A model generated the notes under the pieces. That model searched no databases and was not told the origin of the DNA. It saw nothing but the letters and a program-made list of their open reading frames with translations. Position numbers and translations under genes: made by a program. 64,000 nucleotides of DNA from Christensenellaceae bacterium OttesenSCG-928-K19 (GTDB lineage Bacteria > Bacillota > Clostridia > Christensenellales > Christensenellaceae): the NCBI GenBank assembly GCA_030266015.1, contig JAJDHD010000001.1:91472-155471 (forward strand). The letters are read 5' to 3'. Numbering within the stretch: position 1 is the first letter of the stretch; the number at the start of each line of letters is the position of its first letter. Positions 42,385 through 51,015 of the stretch are shown here, in pieces.

Positions 42385-44406
42385 ATGAAAATTGGAATTG
42401 GGATTGACACGGGGGGTACCTATACGGATGCTGTCGTTTATGACTTTGAGCAAAAAGCCGTGTTGGGCAGCGCGAAGGCACTCACAACAAAAGAAGATTT
42501 ATCCATTGGCATATCGGGCGCGTTGGACGGCCTGCCCCAGGATTTGCTGAAAAAAGCGGAAATTGTATCTCTTTCCACCACGCTTGCCACAAACGCTTGT
42601 GTGGAGGACAAAGGAGGCAACGCAAAGCTGATCTTCTTTGGCGGGGATAAAAAGATTATCAATGAATTTGGCTGGGAATATGGCTTGCCCCCGGCTCGTG
42701 ATATCTATATACAGGATAGCTACACCTCGTTCTCCGGAGAGCTGCAGCGCAAACCGGACTGGCAGCTTTTCCGCAAAAGAATACGCCGTGGTTTTGAACA
42801 TATGGACGGTGTGGGCATTGTGGAAATTAACGCAATGCGCAATGGAGCCGTAATAGAAAAAACGGCAAAAAACCTTTTTCGCAGGCAGCATAAGATTCCC
42901 GTTATTTGCGGGCACGAGCTGTTTTCCGAGCTAAACAGCCTGCAACGCGCCTCCAGCACGCTGCTGAATGCCCGGCTTTTTCCCGTTATAAAAGAGTTTT
43001 TGGGTGCCATTAAAATTTCATTGGCTGAAAGGCAGATTGATGCGGCACTCGTCATTGTCCGCAGCAACGGTAGCCTGATGTCCGAGGAATTCGCGGGTGT
43101 GCGCCCGGTGGAAACGCTTCTTTGCGGGCCTGCCGCCAGCACCATTGGCGGCGCATACCTTACAGACAGCCCCAACAGTATTATTGTGGATATGGGCGGC
43201 ACCACCACGGATATTGCGCTTGTAAAGGATAATGCTCCCGTAACCGTAGTAGACGGAGTGAGCATTGGCAAGTGGAAGACGTTTGTGGACGGGCTTTATA
43301 TCAAAACATTTGGGCTGGGTGGCGACAGCGCCATCCATTACGCAAATAACAACCTCTTCTTGGAGGAATACAGGGTGGTGCCACTTTGCGTGGCGGCGGA
43401 AAACCATCCCTCTGTGCTGGAATATTTGAAAAAGCTGGCACGCGGCAAAAGTACCCACACAAAATACCTGCACGAACATTACCTGCTTGTGCGTGATATT
43501 AGCGGCAGCAGCCGATACACGGATGAAGAAAAAGCGTTTTGCAATGCGCTGAAGGACGGCCCGCTTCCGCTCGAGAAAGCGGCGAAGGCTATTGGCAAGG
43601 ATATTTACACTCTAAATGCCAGCCGGCTTGTGAAGGACGGCGTGGTGCAGGTGTGTGGCCTAACGCCCACCGATATCATGCATATCAAAAAGGATTTTTC
43701 AAGGTATTCCGCCGAAGCATCGCAGCTTGCCGCGCAGTTTGTCGCCCGCAACGCCGGGGTTTCTGTGGAGGTGCTGTGCGATAGGGTTTATACGGAAGTC
43801 AAGCGCAAGATGTACCTGAACATCGTCAAAGCCATATTGGAAAACCAATACCCCCATTACCTGAAAAAGGGCGTAAACCGGGATGTGGAGCGCTTTATTA
43901 ACGAGAGCTTTGAGTTTGCCTTGGCAGGAAAGCAAGGAGGGATGTTTTCCCTTGCGTTCAAAACGGATTTTTCCCTTGTGGGGATTGGCGCACCCATCCG
44001 CATTTTTTTGGATGATGTGGCAAAACGGCTGGGCACATCTGCTATTGTGCCCGGGAACTACGAGGTTGCCAACGCGCTGGGGGCGGTCATTGGCAATGTG
44101 AGCGCTACTCATTCGGTGGAAATCCGCATGGTAAACAATGCGGATGGGATATCCAAATATACGGTGTATGGCAACAGTGAAAACAGAACATTTAACGAGC
44201 TGGAAGAAGCTGAAGCTTTTGCTGTTAGCGAGGCGGAAGAGGGCGCGCGTGCCGCGGCAATAGAGCAGGGCGCGACAGGGGACATCGCCATTTCCTGTGA
44301 TATTGACAAAAAGGAGGCTGAATCCGGCCTGTTTACTATATATCTGGGGACGACGATAACGGCATATGCGGTCGGGTCCATCGGGTTTCAATCCGAGCGA
44401 GCATAA
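42385..44406 (+). CDS. hydantoinase/oxoprolinase family protein, lone A subunit
   Basis: The roughly 673-residue protein has the family's ASKHA-type ATP-binding start (GIGIDTGGTYTDAVVYD) and the second phosphate motif IIVDMGGTTTDIALVKD. Relatives hydrolyse cyclic amides (5-oxoproline, hydantoins) or activate acetone and similar substrates with ATP, normally together with a B subunit. No HyuB-type gene is next to it, so either the partner lies elsewhere or this protein works alone. The start could be the ATG at 42379 or 42385; GGAG lies 4 or 10 bases upstream. A terminator follows at 44430-44466. Confidence 0.85.
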   Translation: MKIGIGIDTGGTYTDAVVYDFEQKAVLGSAKALTTKEDLSIGISGALDGLPQDLLKKAEIVSLSTTLATNACVEDKGGNAKLIFFGGDKKIINEFGWEYGLPPARDIYIQDSYTSFSGELQRKPDWQLFRKRIRRGFEHMDGVGIVEINAMRNGAVIEKTAKNLFRRQHKIPVICGHELFSELNSLQRASSTLLNARLFPVIKEFLGAIKISLAERQIDAALVIVRSNGSLMSEEFAGVRPVETLLCGPAASTIGGAYLTDSPNSIIVDMGGTTTDIALVKDNAPVTVVDGVSIGKWKTFVDGLYIKTFGLGGDSAIHYANNNLFLEEYRVVPLCVAAENHPSVLEYLKKLARGKSTHTKYLHEHYLLVRDISGSSRYTDEEKAFCNALKDGPLPLEKAAKAIGKDIYTLNASRLVKDGVVQVCGLTPTDIMHIKKDFSRYSAEASQLAAQFVARNAGVSVEVLCDRVYTEVKRKMYLNIVKAILENQYPHYLKKGVNRDVERFINESFEFALAGKQGGMFSLAFKTDFSLVGIGAPIRIFLDDVAKRLGTSAIVPGNYEVANALGAVIGNVSATHSVEIRMVNNADGISKYTVYGNSENRTFNELEEAEAFAVSEAEEGARAAAIEQGATGDIAISCDIDKKEAESGLFTIYLGTTITAYAVGSIGFQSERA

Positions 44407-44429
44407 TATTAAGAATTCGGATAAGCATG

Positions 44430-44466
44430 AAACAAGGCGCAGTGTGGCTGTGCTTTGTTGCTTCTT
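44430..44466 (+). terminator. terminator after the oxoprolinase-family gene
   Basis: AACAAGGCGCAG (44431-44442) pairs with CTGTGCTTTGTT (44448-44459), followed by GCTTCTT. It sits 24 bases after the stop codon. Confidence 0.6.
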
Positions 44467-44676
44467 GTATGCAATTTGATAAGGGGTACTTCTAAAGCCC
44501 GGCAATCATTCTTTTGCACCAGCATATTCTCTTGCAAGCGCACACCATCCAGCCTGGGAGCAGAAATGCCTGGCTCTACGAAAGCATTATATTAGAGCGC
44601 TGCGCGAGTCCTTAAAACACATTTCGTATTGTGCAGGGAGCGGCATTACCCTTGGAAATATGTAAAGCTTCCTTGA

Positions 44677-44910
44677 TACGGACGAGCCGGATTTCATGGA
44701 TCCGATTATGATGATTTTCGTTATTATGCCGACCCATTCATGACGCCGGAAGAAGCGGCACAGCATACAAAAGAAGTGATCCATACGCTGGGCAAAGGCG
44801 GCGGGTATATTATTTCACCCTCGCAGGAAGTGATGCGCGATATTTCGATTGAGAATATTATTGCAATGGTGAAAACAATTCGTGAGGAACGCGACAAGGT
44901 TTTTGATTGA
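44677..44910 (+). pseudogene. decayed C-terminus of a fifth URO-D-fold gene
   Basis: The frame open from 44677 (after a stop at 44674-44676) encodes about 77 residues ending DKVFD. The stretch TPEEAAQHTKEVIHTLGKGG, then GYIISPSQEVMRDISIEN and IIAMVKTIREER matches the last barrel strand and final helix of the URO-D family, as in the four intact genes at 22754-27468. The barrel and its metal motif are missing, and nothing similar is visible upstream to 44467. This is most likely a deletion remnant, on the opposite strand to the intact genes. A terminator follows. Confidence 0.7.
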
Positions 44911-44935
44911 AAAAGTGGGACGAAAGTAAAATTAT

Positions 44936-44974
44936 AAAAAGCATTGCCCTTGCTGTGGCGGTGCTTTTTTTATT
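44936..44974 (+). terminator. terminator after the URO-D remnant
   Basis: AAAAGCATTGCC pairs with GGCGGTGCTTTT and is followed by a T-rich tract, 26 bases beyond the remnant's stop codon. A surviving terminator fits the remnant having been a real gene end. Confidence 0.65.
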
Positions 44975-45019
44975 ATACAGGAAGGAGAAAATGCATTGAT
45001 TCTCTGCTAGAGAGCAGGG

Positions 45020-46513
45020 TTAGGCATGTGCACGCTTTCGGGTATACATCAACTTGTCTGCTTCGTCAACCAGCAGGGAAAGGTTTTGGTGCGTGTGTTC
45101 CTTTGTGGTGTTGCCGAGGGAAATAGAAGCAGGGAAATCGTTGATGTCACAAAAACTTTGGTGGATCTCATCCATGATGCGGATGCTTTGTTTTGCGGTG
45201 CAGCTGGGAAGCAAAAGCACGAACTCATCGCCGCCAATACGAAAGACCTGCCCGTTATCCGGGCAAACGCCCTCCAGGCACCGCGCGGCACGCTCCAAGT
45301 ATTCATCTCCTGTTTTATGGCCATGCATATCGTTTATTATCTTGAGCGAGTCGAGGTCGCCAAAAATGACAGACAATGGCAAAAATTCCGGTTTATCAAA
45401 GTCCATCTTTGCTTTTTCAAAACTATAGCGGTTTTGCAGGCCGGTTAGGGAGTCATATCCAACATGCTTTGTCAGTTGTTTTATAAGCAGGCGGGTTTCG
45501 GTTACATTTTCAAAAATCAAGAAACGCCCCACGGTAAAGCCTTTTTTGTGGGTGATTGTGTTTTCGCGTATGCTGTAAATCCACACGTTGTCGCTCGTGT
45601 GCAGCGTCAGCTCCATAAGGCCGCCGGTGGTGGGGGGCGCGGTTTTTGCTCCGTTTTTCTCAAGAGAGGAGATCAGGCCATCAAATGTTTCGGGGGGTGG
45701 AACAGAGAGGGTATCCAGCCACTTTTTGGATGCGGCATTCATTTCCACAATGATGTTTTGTGTATTGACTATGAAAATCGGGTCATTGAGTCTGTGGAAG
45801 ATTTCATCCCGTGCAATATGGAGAAAGCTGCCGCGGTCGTTTGTGGTAACACCCATGTATAGCAAGATGAGCGCCGCGCACATGCCGATTAATGTAAAAT
45901 CAAGAGGCAGGTCGAAAAGCTGGAACATGGCGACGGCGTTGGAGGCTGCGGCTATGATGATGCCAGTCAGCAGAAAACGGGATGCGGTGCGTTCTTCTGG
46001 AAGCTGTCGGCGGTATTTGTAGATAATGATGACAAGCGATGCCAATATTGTGGCATAACAGAAAAATGCATGCACCCAAAACAACGGGCCACGTACGCTA
46101 TCCGCTAAATTTAGGGCGCCAACAGTAATAAATGCTTCAGCACGTATTAAGGTGTGCAGGGGGCTGGTGAAGGAAAAAATTGCCGTAAGCAGTGGTATTG
46201 CAAGAAGGGCAGCCCAGCCTGCTTTTGTGAGGCGCTTTTCCAGCTTGAAAAAATAAAGGGTAAATAACAAAAGCGCCAGCGATGCCAATGAAACGAAGGG
46301 TAGCTTTGCGTCAAAAAGAAAACGGGCGGCGCTGAGATCATCTGTTAGGTAAAATCCTAAGACAGTCGCCTCCCAAAAGAGGATCATGCCCATGAGAAAC
46401 AAGAGGCAACGTATGGCAGGCTTCTTGCGGTCTCCGGAGAGGGCAATGAAAAAGGCGATGAACGTTATCATAACGATGGGGATATAAATAATCAATACGG
46501 CAGTATTTGTCAT
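45020..46513 (-). CDS. 7TM-PAS-GGDEF diguanylate cyclase
   Basis: The 497-residue protein has seven to eight N-terminal transmembrane helices of the histidine-kinase-N-terminal type (about residues 1-210), a PAS-like domain (about 220-330, IARDEIFHRLNDPIFIVNTQ), and a GGDEF domain with an intact RIGGDEFVLLL and SVIFGDLDSLKIIND. It should make cyclic di-GMP in response to a membrane-sensed signal. The RxxD inhibition site is absent. Transcribed alone on the minus strand; ribosome site weak (GGGGGGAGCT about 8 bases before the ATG). Confidence 0.9.
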   Translation of the reverse strand: MTNTAVLIIYIPIVMITFIAFFIALSGDRKKPAIRCLLFLMGMILFWEATVLGFYLTDDLSAARFLFDAKLPFVSLASLALLLFTLYFFKLEKRLTKAGWAALLAIPLLTAIFSFTSPLHTLIRAEAFITVGALNLADSVRGPLFWVHAFFCYATILASLVIIIYKYRRQLPEERTASRFLLTGIIIAAASNAVAMFQLFDLPLDFTLIGMCAALILLYMGVTTNDRGSFLHIARDEIFHRLNDPIFIVNTQNIIVEMNAASKKWLDTLSVPPPETFDGLISSLEKNGAKTAPPTTGGLMELTLHTSDNVWIYSIRENTITHKKGFTVGRFLIFENVTETRLLIKQLTKHVGYDSLTGLQNRYSFEKAKMDFDKPEFLPLSVIFGDLDSLKIINDMHGHKTGDEYLERAARCLEGVCPDNGQVFRIGGDEFVLLLPSCTAKQSIRIMDEIHQSFCDINDFPASISLGNTTKEHTHQNLSLLVDEADKLMYTRKRAHA

Positions 46514-46716
46514 AAATATAGCTCCCCCCTATATATTTCACACTACTTCAACATTATAGCATAAAAGCGAATGCGAACTCAATGGGTGTTTGAAAATAAA
46601 AGCCGGTATATGAGTTAATATTGGGCAATCCGGCTACTTGTCCGGGATAAAAATTCAGGGATATGAATTTTCGTGATGCAAACTTAAAATACGTCAATAT
46701 GCTGTTTGTATCTTGT

Positions 46717-46745
46717 TTGACAGACCGTATGTATTTTTATAAAAT
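46717..46745 (+). promoter_or_regulatory. strong promoter of the small lipoprotein gene
   Basis: Consensus TTGACA (46717-46722) and TAAAAT (46740-46745) with a 17-base spacer, 71 bases upstream of the ATG at 46816. Confidence 0.7.
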
Positions 46746-46815
46746 GATGTAATTGTGGGAAAATTCACGAAATCAAAGCCAAAAAGAGGTTTATGAAAAA
46801 ACAGGAGGTATATTC

Positions 46816-47052
46816 ATGAAAAGAATAATAGCTGTTTTATTGGCAGCACTCGTAGTATTTGCACTTGGCGCATGTAAAGATAAAAAAGATGACAACAGCA
46901 GCACGCCGGTGCAGCAGGTGGAAGCAGAAAGTGAACCGGCAACGGGCACGCCGGATGACCCCGGTGCGGGCGCCGGTTGGAACGCGGATGGGGCGACAGA
47001 GCCGGAACCGGCAGGGGGGACGCCTGACGACCCTGGAGCGCAGGCGGGGTAA
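46816..47052 (+). CDS. small lipoprotein with repeated TPDDPGA motif
   Basis: The 78-residue protein has a lipoprotein signal (KRIIAVLLAALVVFALGAC, lipid Cys at residue 20) and an acidic, Gly/Pro-rich tail in which GTPDDPGAGAG recurs as GTPDDPGAQAG. It is expected to be anchored on the outer face of the membrane. The AGGAGG ribosome site, the strong promoter at 46717 and the terminator at 47124-47167 make it a well-defined single gene. No family is recognised. Confidence 0.75.
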   Translation: MKRIIAVLLAALVVFALGACKDKKDDNSSTPVQQVEAESEPATGTPDDPGAGAGWNADGATEPEPAGGTPDDPGAQAG

Positions 47053-47123
47053 TAAGAGACAGTGTAGGGACAAGGGCCGTGAAGGCAATGTCATTAAGTT
47101 AAGACTTTTTGATGCAAATCAAA

Positions 47124-47167
47124 TAAAAAAACCTCTTGTTAGTAAAAACAAGGGGTTTTCTATTTTT
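47124..47167 (+). terminator. terminator of the small lipoprotein gene
   Basis: AAACCTCTTGTT (47129-47140) pairs with AACAAGGGGTTT (47147-47158), followed by TCTATTTTT. It lies 72-115 bases after the stop codon. Confidence 0.75.
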
Positions 47168-47211
47168 CAATTGTTATGAATTAATGTGTTTGCTTGAAAC
47201 GAATAAATATT

Positions 47212-48078
47212 TCATTTTTGTTTTTTGCCATCTTGAAAACCATTTGTAAAATTTAATTCGTTTTCATTGGTGATTGGTTCTCTAAGCAGATGATTTTCCT
47301 TTTTAAATCTTTTCCTTAGAATCCAATATAGTACTGCTCCGATTGGCAGAAATAGCTGAAATATTATGCCACCTGACTCATATATCAACATAGATGATAA
47401 TCCAAAAACATTAATCATAAAATTAACGTTAAATTGTCCTTGCATCATCGTATATCCAAAAGAAATTTGTACAAATACAAGAATGATAAATAAAGGCTTG
47501 TATTTTACCTTTGTTCTAATACAGTTAATTAGAGTAATGATAATAAATGCATAGCAACAAAAACTATAAATTGTCAATGCCCACTGTGTTTCAGTAAATT
47601 CAGACCAATCCTTTAGATATCCTGTGGGTACAGTTTGCGCCACATATTCTTGCTCTGTTACAATTTGCAATCCAATTATTCCGAATTCACCATTTGATTG
47701 TTCCTGTCTGATGATTTCGATTACAAAGTTTTTATTTTCAGTAACAATTCTATACAGACAATCAACAACTTTCACCTGTCCCTCTTGCGAAGTATGTATT
47801 TGAGTGTTTTGGGATATTTTCTCCCAACTTTGCATAGTTCCGCTGTAATATGAAAACACACTCTCTATGCCTAGATTTAATGCCTCTTCATCCGAACTAA
47901 TTACTTCAGGCAGCCATAGTTCCTTCAGTCTGCTTTTATCATCGTCTTGCAATGCTTGTACTGTCTGTAACATCCACTCATCCGACGTAGGGTCATGCAT
48001 AAGTTCATTTGTATTGCAAGAAGTTAATAATAAAATCAATATTATCATTAATAATGTTATGCTATAAATCTTTCTCAA
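47212..48078 (-). CDS. membrane lipoprotein, AT-rich gene
   Basis: The 288-residue protein has a lipoprotein-type signal (SITLLMIILILLLTSC, Cys near residue 21), an external domain of about 140 residues (with SVFSYYSGTMQSWEKISQNT, reminiscent of small DUF5104-like domains), and then four hydrophobic segments (about 168-260) and a charged tail. Base composition is markedly more AT-rich than that of neighbouring genes and the codons reflect this, suggesting recent transfer. No family is recognised with confidence. It lies upstream of nothing on its strand, next to the ribbon-helix-helix gene. Confidence 0.65.
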   Translation of the reverse strand: MRKIYSITLLMIILILLLTSCNTNELMHDPTSDEWMLQTVQALQDDDKSRLKELWLPEVISSDEEALNLGIESVFSYYSGTMQSWEKISQNTQIHTSQEGQVKVVDCLYRIVTENKNFVIEIIRQEQSNGEFGIIGLQIVTEQEYVAQTVPTGYLKDWSEFTETQWALTIYSFCCYAFIIITLINCIRTKVKYKPLFIILVFVQISFGYTMMQGQFNVNFMINVFGLSSMLIYESGGIIFQLFLPIGAVLYWILRKRFKKENHLLREPITNENELNFTNGFQDGKKQK

Positions 48079-48229
48079 TACGATACCCCCTTGTTCTACA
48101 TCTAACTAATTTAGATATAGAAATCTTCCGAATCGGTTTGTGTTAAAAAATATCTAGTTATTGTTTATGTGAAGTAATAGCAAAGTCTTGTTTATATTAA
48201 CAGGATAATATTGATTTTATCGAGCTTGA

Positions 48230-48415
48230 TTAGGTTTTCTTAGATTTTTCCTGCTGGTATTTGCCTTGTTTTTCTATCGTATCCAATCCAATGCGAATTA
48301 ACTCCAATGTTGCTTTCGTTCTGTTTGCAAAGCGGTTCTCAAATCGAAAGTCATCAATTTTTTTTAACATTTCTTCATCGAGCGTAATGGTATACCTTGG
48401 CTTTTCCGTTGGCAT
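48230..48415 (-). CDS. ribbon-helix-helix DNA-binding protein
   Basis: The 61-residue protein fits the CopG/Arc fold: an N-terminal strand (RYTITLDEEMLKKID) that pairs in the dimer, then helix, turn with NRFANRTKATLELI, and a charged tail. Such proteins repress their own promoter or act as antitoxins. No toxin gene is adjacent. Four TTCACC half-sites at 48448-48545, just upstream, are probable binding sites. It sits in the AT-rich patch. Confidence 0.8.
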   Translation of the reverse strand: MPTEKPRYTITLDEEMLKKIDDFRFENRFANRTKATLELIRIGLDTIEKQGKYQQEKSKKT

Positions 48416-48447
48416 TTCTAATCACCTCATTTCATAGTATATATTAG

Positions 48448-48545
48448 TTCACCACCGATGTGAAGGTGAAAAAACGTTGGCAAATCACCGGTTCACCTTT
48501 ATCGCGTTCTTAAAAAACACATACGAAGTGGTGAAACCAAGAGAA
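48448..48545 (-). promoter_or_regulatory. repeated TTCACC half-sites, likely operator
   Basis: TTCACC at 48448 and 48492 and its inverse GGTGAA at 48465 and 48540 form two inverted pairs; TTCAC and GTGAA also make a tight palindrome at 48448-48464. The cluster lies 33-130 bases upstream of the ribbon-helix-helix gene and fits a multi-dimer operator. Confidence 0.5.
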
Positions 48546-48724
48546 AAAATTCTTCATAAAACATCATTTTTCTCAAAATTCAAACATACTATATGTGAGA
48601 GCAGCTATATGGCTTTCACGAGAGGTATCCCCCGGCTGTGACGGGGAAGGGCGATAGATTTTTCAATGCGCCATAGGGCGCAGCGGGGACTTGTTGTAGA
48701 AAAAAGAGAGAAATAGAAAATTAT
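48546..48724. other. intergenic region with hairpins
   Basis: No gene is supported. Two hairpins are visible: CCCCGGCTGTGACGGGG near 48631-48647 and TGCGCCATAGGGCGCA at about 48667-48682. They may be a folded RNA of unknown kind; no known riboswitch landmarks were found. Confidence 0.25.
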
Positions 48725-48726
48725 AC

Positions 48727-48766
48727 TTGACAAGTAATATATAATAATATATTATAATAATAAGAA
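48727..48766 (+). promoter_or_regulatory. promoter with PerR-type box
   Basis: TTGACA (48727-48732) and TATTAT (48750-48755) have a 17-base spacer. The stretch TTATAATAATAAGAA (48752-48766) matches the PerR consensus TTATAATnATTATAA at 12 of 14 fixed positions and overlaps the -10 and start site, so the PerR-like product should repress its own operon. Confidence 0.65.
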
Positions 48767-48789
48767 TTGTTACTGTTAAGGTGATTGCG

Positions 48790-49170
48790 ATGGCGACAAA
48801 AAGAAAAAGTAAAAAACGGGATGCGATTTATGAAGTGCTTTGCTCTACTAAAAGTCATCCAAACGCGGAATGGGTTTACACAAAGCTGAAGCAGGAGATT
48901 CCCGGGCTCAGCCTGGGAACAGTATATCGCAACCTTGCGTGCTTCCAGAAGGAGGGAAAGGCTGTGTGTGTAGGCACGGTAAACGGGCAGGACAGGTTTG
49001 ACGCGGACACAAGCCCACACGCGCACTTTGTCTGCCAGGGCTGCGGCTCCGTAACGGATCTTGCCGGGGTAAAAAAACCAGAGCTGCCCGCGCTAGACGC
49101 AAAGATAGATGGCTACCAGCTCAATTTTTATGGGACTTGCTGTGATTGTTTGGAAAAATACGCGCATTGA
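48790..49170 (+). CDS. perR: Fur-family regulator, PerR-like
   Basis: The 126-residue protein has a winged helix (HPNAEWVYTKLKQEIPGLSL), the Fur-family regulatory metal residues in DRFDADTSPHAHFVC, and two structural zinc pairs, CQGC and CCDC. PerR senses peroxide by metal-catalysed oxidation of His residues and controls peroxide defence. Its position 48 bases before a rubrerythrin gene and the upstream PerR-type box support that role over Fur or Zur. The ATG at 48790 follows AAGGTG by 6 bases. Confidence 0.85.
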   Translation: MATKRKSKKRDAIYEVLCSTKSHPNAEWVYTKLKQEIPGLSLGTVYRNLACFQKEGKAVCVGTVNGQDRFDADTSPHAHFVCQGCGSVTDLAGVKKPELPALDAKIDGYQLNFYGTCCDCLEKYAH

Positions 49171-49218
49171 GCGCATAAGATAGATTTTAGAATACAATAT
49201 AAAAGGAGATATGGATTT

Positions 49219-49758
49219 ATGAAAAAGTATGTATGTTCTGTATGTGGTTATGTGCACGAGGGAGACGCGCCGCCGGCCAACTGCCCGCAGTGCAAGGCTC
49301 CTGCGGAAAAGTTTAAAGAGCAGACAGGCGACAAGTCATGGGCGGCCGAGCATGTGGTTGGCGTGGCAAAAGGCGTGCCGCAAGATATTTTGGAGGGGCT
49401 GCGCATGAACTTTGAAGGGGAATGCACAGAGGTTGGCATGTACCTTGCGATGTCTCGTGTGGCGCACAGGGAGGGCTATCCGGAGATTGGCCTGTACTGG
49501 GAAAAAGCAGCGCTGGAAGAGGCAGAGCACGCGGCGAAGTTCGCTGAGCTTTTGGGCGAGGTAGTAACGGACAGCACGAAGAAGAACCTTGAAATGCGCG
49601 CGGATGCGGAAAACGGCGCGACGGCAGGCAAGGTTGAACTGGCAAAGCGTGCCAAGGAGGAAGGACTTGATGCCATCCATGATACCGTGCACGAGATGGC
49701 GCGCGACGAGGCGCGGCATGGCAAAGCGTTTGAGGGTTTGCTAAAGCGGTATTTTTAA
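49219..49758 (+). CDS. rbr: reverse rubrerythrin
   Basis: Rubrerythrins reduce hydrogen peroxide (and in this type often oxygen) in anaerobes. Here the rubredoxin-like iron centre is at the N-terminus ([15 protein letters not shown]) and the di-iron four-helix bundle follows, with ExxH-type ligands in [19 protein letters not shown] and DEARHGKAF. This reversed order defines the revRbr group. 179 residues. It follows the PerR-like gene and AAAGGAGAT precedes its ATG. A terminator comes after it. Confidence 0.93.
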   Translation: MKKYVCSVCGYVHEGDAPPANCPQCKAPAEKFKEQTGDKSWAAEHVVGVAKGVPQDILEGLRMNFEGECTEVGMYLAMSRVAHREGYPEIGLYWEKAALEEAEHAAKFAELLGEVVTDSTKKNLEMRADAENGATAGKVELAKRAKEEGLDAIHDTVHEMARDEARHGKAFEGLLKRYF

Positions 49759-49780
49759 AAGCAATCACGGTTGAAACAAA

Positions 49781-49820
49781 AGCACACTGCTTGCAAGAGG
49801 CGCAGGCAGTGTGTTTTTGT
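49781..49820 (+). terminator. terminator of the perR-rbr operon
   Basis: GCACACTGCTTGC pairs with GCGCAGGCAGTGTG around AAGAG and is followed by TTTTTGTG. Confidence 0.8.
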
Positions 49821-49837
49821 GTTGTGTTATAAGAAGA

Positions 49838-50326
49838 TTATGATAATTGCGCCGCCATAATAGTTTCATCTTTGGTTGCGCTCACAACCACAAATCCGAC
49901 TTTTTGATATAAGGAAACGGCATAGTTGCTTTTTTGCACAGAGAGGGAAACACGCCGGTAGCCCTGTGTTTTCAATAGCGCCAGCATTGCTTTTATAAGC
50001 ATGGTGCCCACCCCTTTGCCGCGGTAACCGGGCAATAACGACATCGCAAGCTCTGGCGTTTGGTTGTCCAAATAGCCAAATCCTTTTGGTTCGCCAGCAA
50101 ATACCCGTGCCCACACTGCGCCAATGACCTTGCCGTGGTAATCGGCCACGAGACAGTGATCATCCTTTTTTCCGAAGCAGTCGATATACACGGCGAGGGA
50201 AGGCTCTTTGATGATTGCATGAGGAAGGGTTGCGCCTTCTTCCCCTTGATAGATAGCATGATAGAGGAATTCCTCCAGCAGGGGAAGTTCCTCTTTTCGC
50301 AGCTTGCGTATTTGTAGTCCCTCCAT
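49838..50326 (-). CDS. GNAT family N-acetyltransferase
   Basis: The 162-residue protein has the GNAT core: a substrate-side start (GLQIRKLRKEELPLLEEFL), the acetyl-CoA loop LLPGYRGKGVGTMLIKAML matching R/Q-x-x-G-x-G/A, and the last strand VSLSVQKSNYAVSLYQKVGF with the conserved Tyr. Substrate unknown; the acceptor could be an amine on a protein or small molecule. It begins 17 bases after nrdG and is probably on the same transcript. Confidence 0.88.
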   Translation of the reverse strand: MEGLQIRKLRKEELPLLEEFLYHAIYQGEEGATLPHAIIKEPSLAVYIDCFGKKDDHCLVADYHGKVIGAVWARVFAGEPKGFGYLDNQTPELAMSLLPGYRGKGVGTMLIKAMLALLKTQGYRRVSLSVQKSNYAVSLYQKVGFVVVSATKDETIMAAQLS

Positions 50327-50343
50327 AAGTCCCTATCCCCGAA

Positions 50344-51015
50344 TCAGCGCACACCAACATTGGGCTGCGCATCCCGTATGCTGTCTGCCAGCCTTGCAAT
50401 CTCGGACGGCGTATATGGCAGCAGTGTTTTGAGGTGCTTGGTATCGCCCGGCTGCGGACGGTAAAGCTGCAACAGGTAAGCGGGCAGCGGTGGCAATGCA
50501 TCTGCCATCTTCCGCAAATCCTGCTGTGATATTTGCGGTATCATGGTAGTGCGCATTTCAAACTGGATGCCGGCGTGCAGCAGCAGCTCGGCGGTACGTT
50601 TTACATCATCGCCCGGCAGGCCGCACAGCTCTTCATAGTGGTCAAACGGCGCTTTATAATCAAGCGCCACATAATCGAGCAGGTTTTCTTTTAGCAAGCG
50701 GTCAACGGCCTTGGGGTTGCTGCCGTTCGTGTCCAGCTTCACGGCATACCCCAGCTCTTTGGCATAGGAGAGGAATTCGTGCAGGTCTTTTTGCAGCGTG
50801 GGCTCGCCGCCGGACACCACAATGCCATCCAGCATACCCGCCCGTTTCTCCAGAAAACGAAGAATCTCGCCGTTATCGAGCAACGGCGAGTCTCCCAGTA
50901 AATGCCTGTTATGGCAGTAAAAACAATTGTAATTGCAGCCTGCGGTAAACACCACGGCGGCAAGCAGCCCGGGGAAATCCACCGTGCTGGTTTTTTGTAT
51001 CCCGGCAATGTTCAA
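50344..51015 (-). CDS. nrdG: anaerobic ribonucleotide reductase activating protein (radical SAM)
   Basis: NrdG uses S-adenosylmethionine and a 4Fe-4S cluster to make the glycyl radical on NrdD. The cluster motif C-x3-C-x2-C appears as CNYNCFYCH near residue 27, followed by VVSGGEPT (the GGE SAM-binding motif). 223 residues, longer than the short NrdG of enterobacteria but normal for the clostridial type. It overlaps nrdD by 4 bases. Confidence 0.93.
   Translation of the reverse strand: MNIAGIQKTSTVDFPGLLAAVVFTAGCNYNCFYCHNRHLLGDSPLLDNGEILRFLEKRAGMLDGIVVSGGEPTLQKDLHEFLSYAKELGYAVKLDTNGSNPKAVDRLLKENLLDYVALDYKAPFDHYEELCGLPGDDVKRTAELLLHAGIQFEMRTTMIPQISQQDLRKMADALPPLPAYLLQLYRPQPGDTKHLKTLLPYTPSEIARLADSIRDAQPNVGVR

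Noticed and set aside
48230..48415. Ribbon-helix-helix gene considered as an antitoxin
   Set aside because: No toxin-like gene of suitable size adjoins it; the next gene on its strand is a 288-residue membrane lipoprotein.
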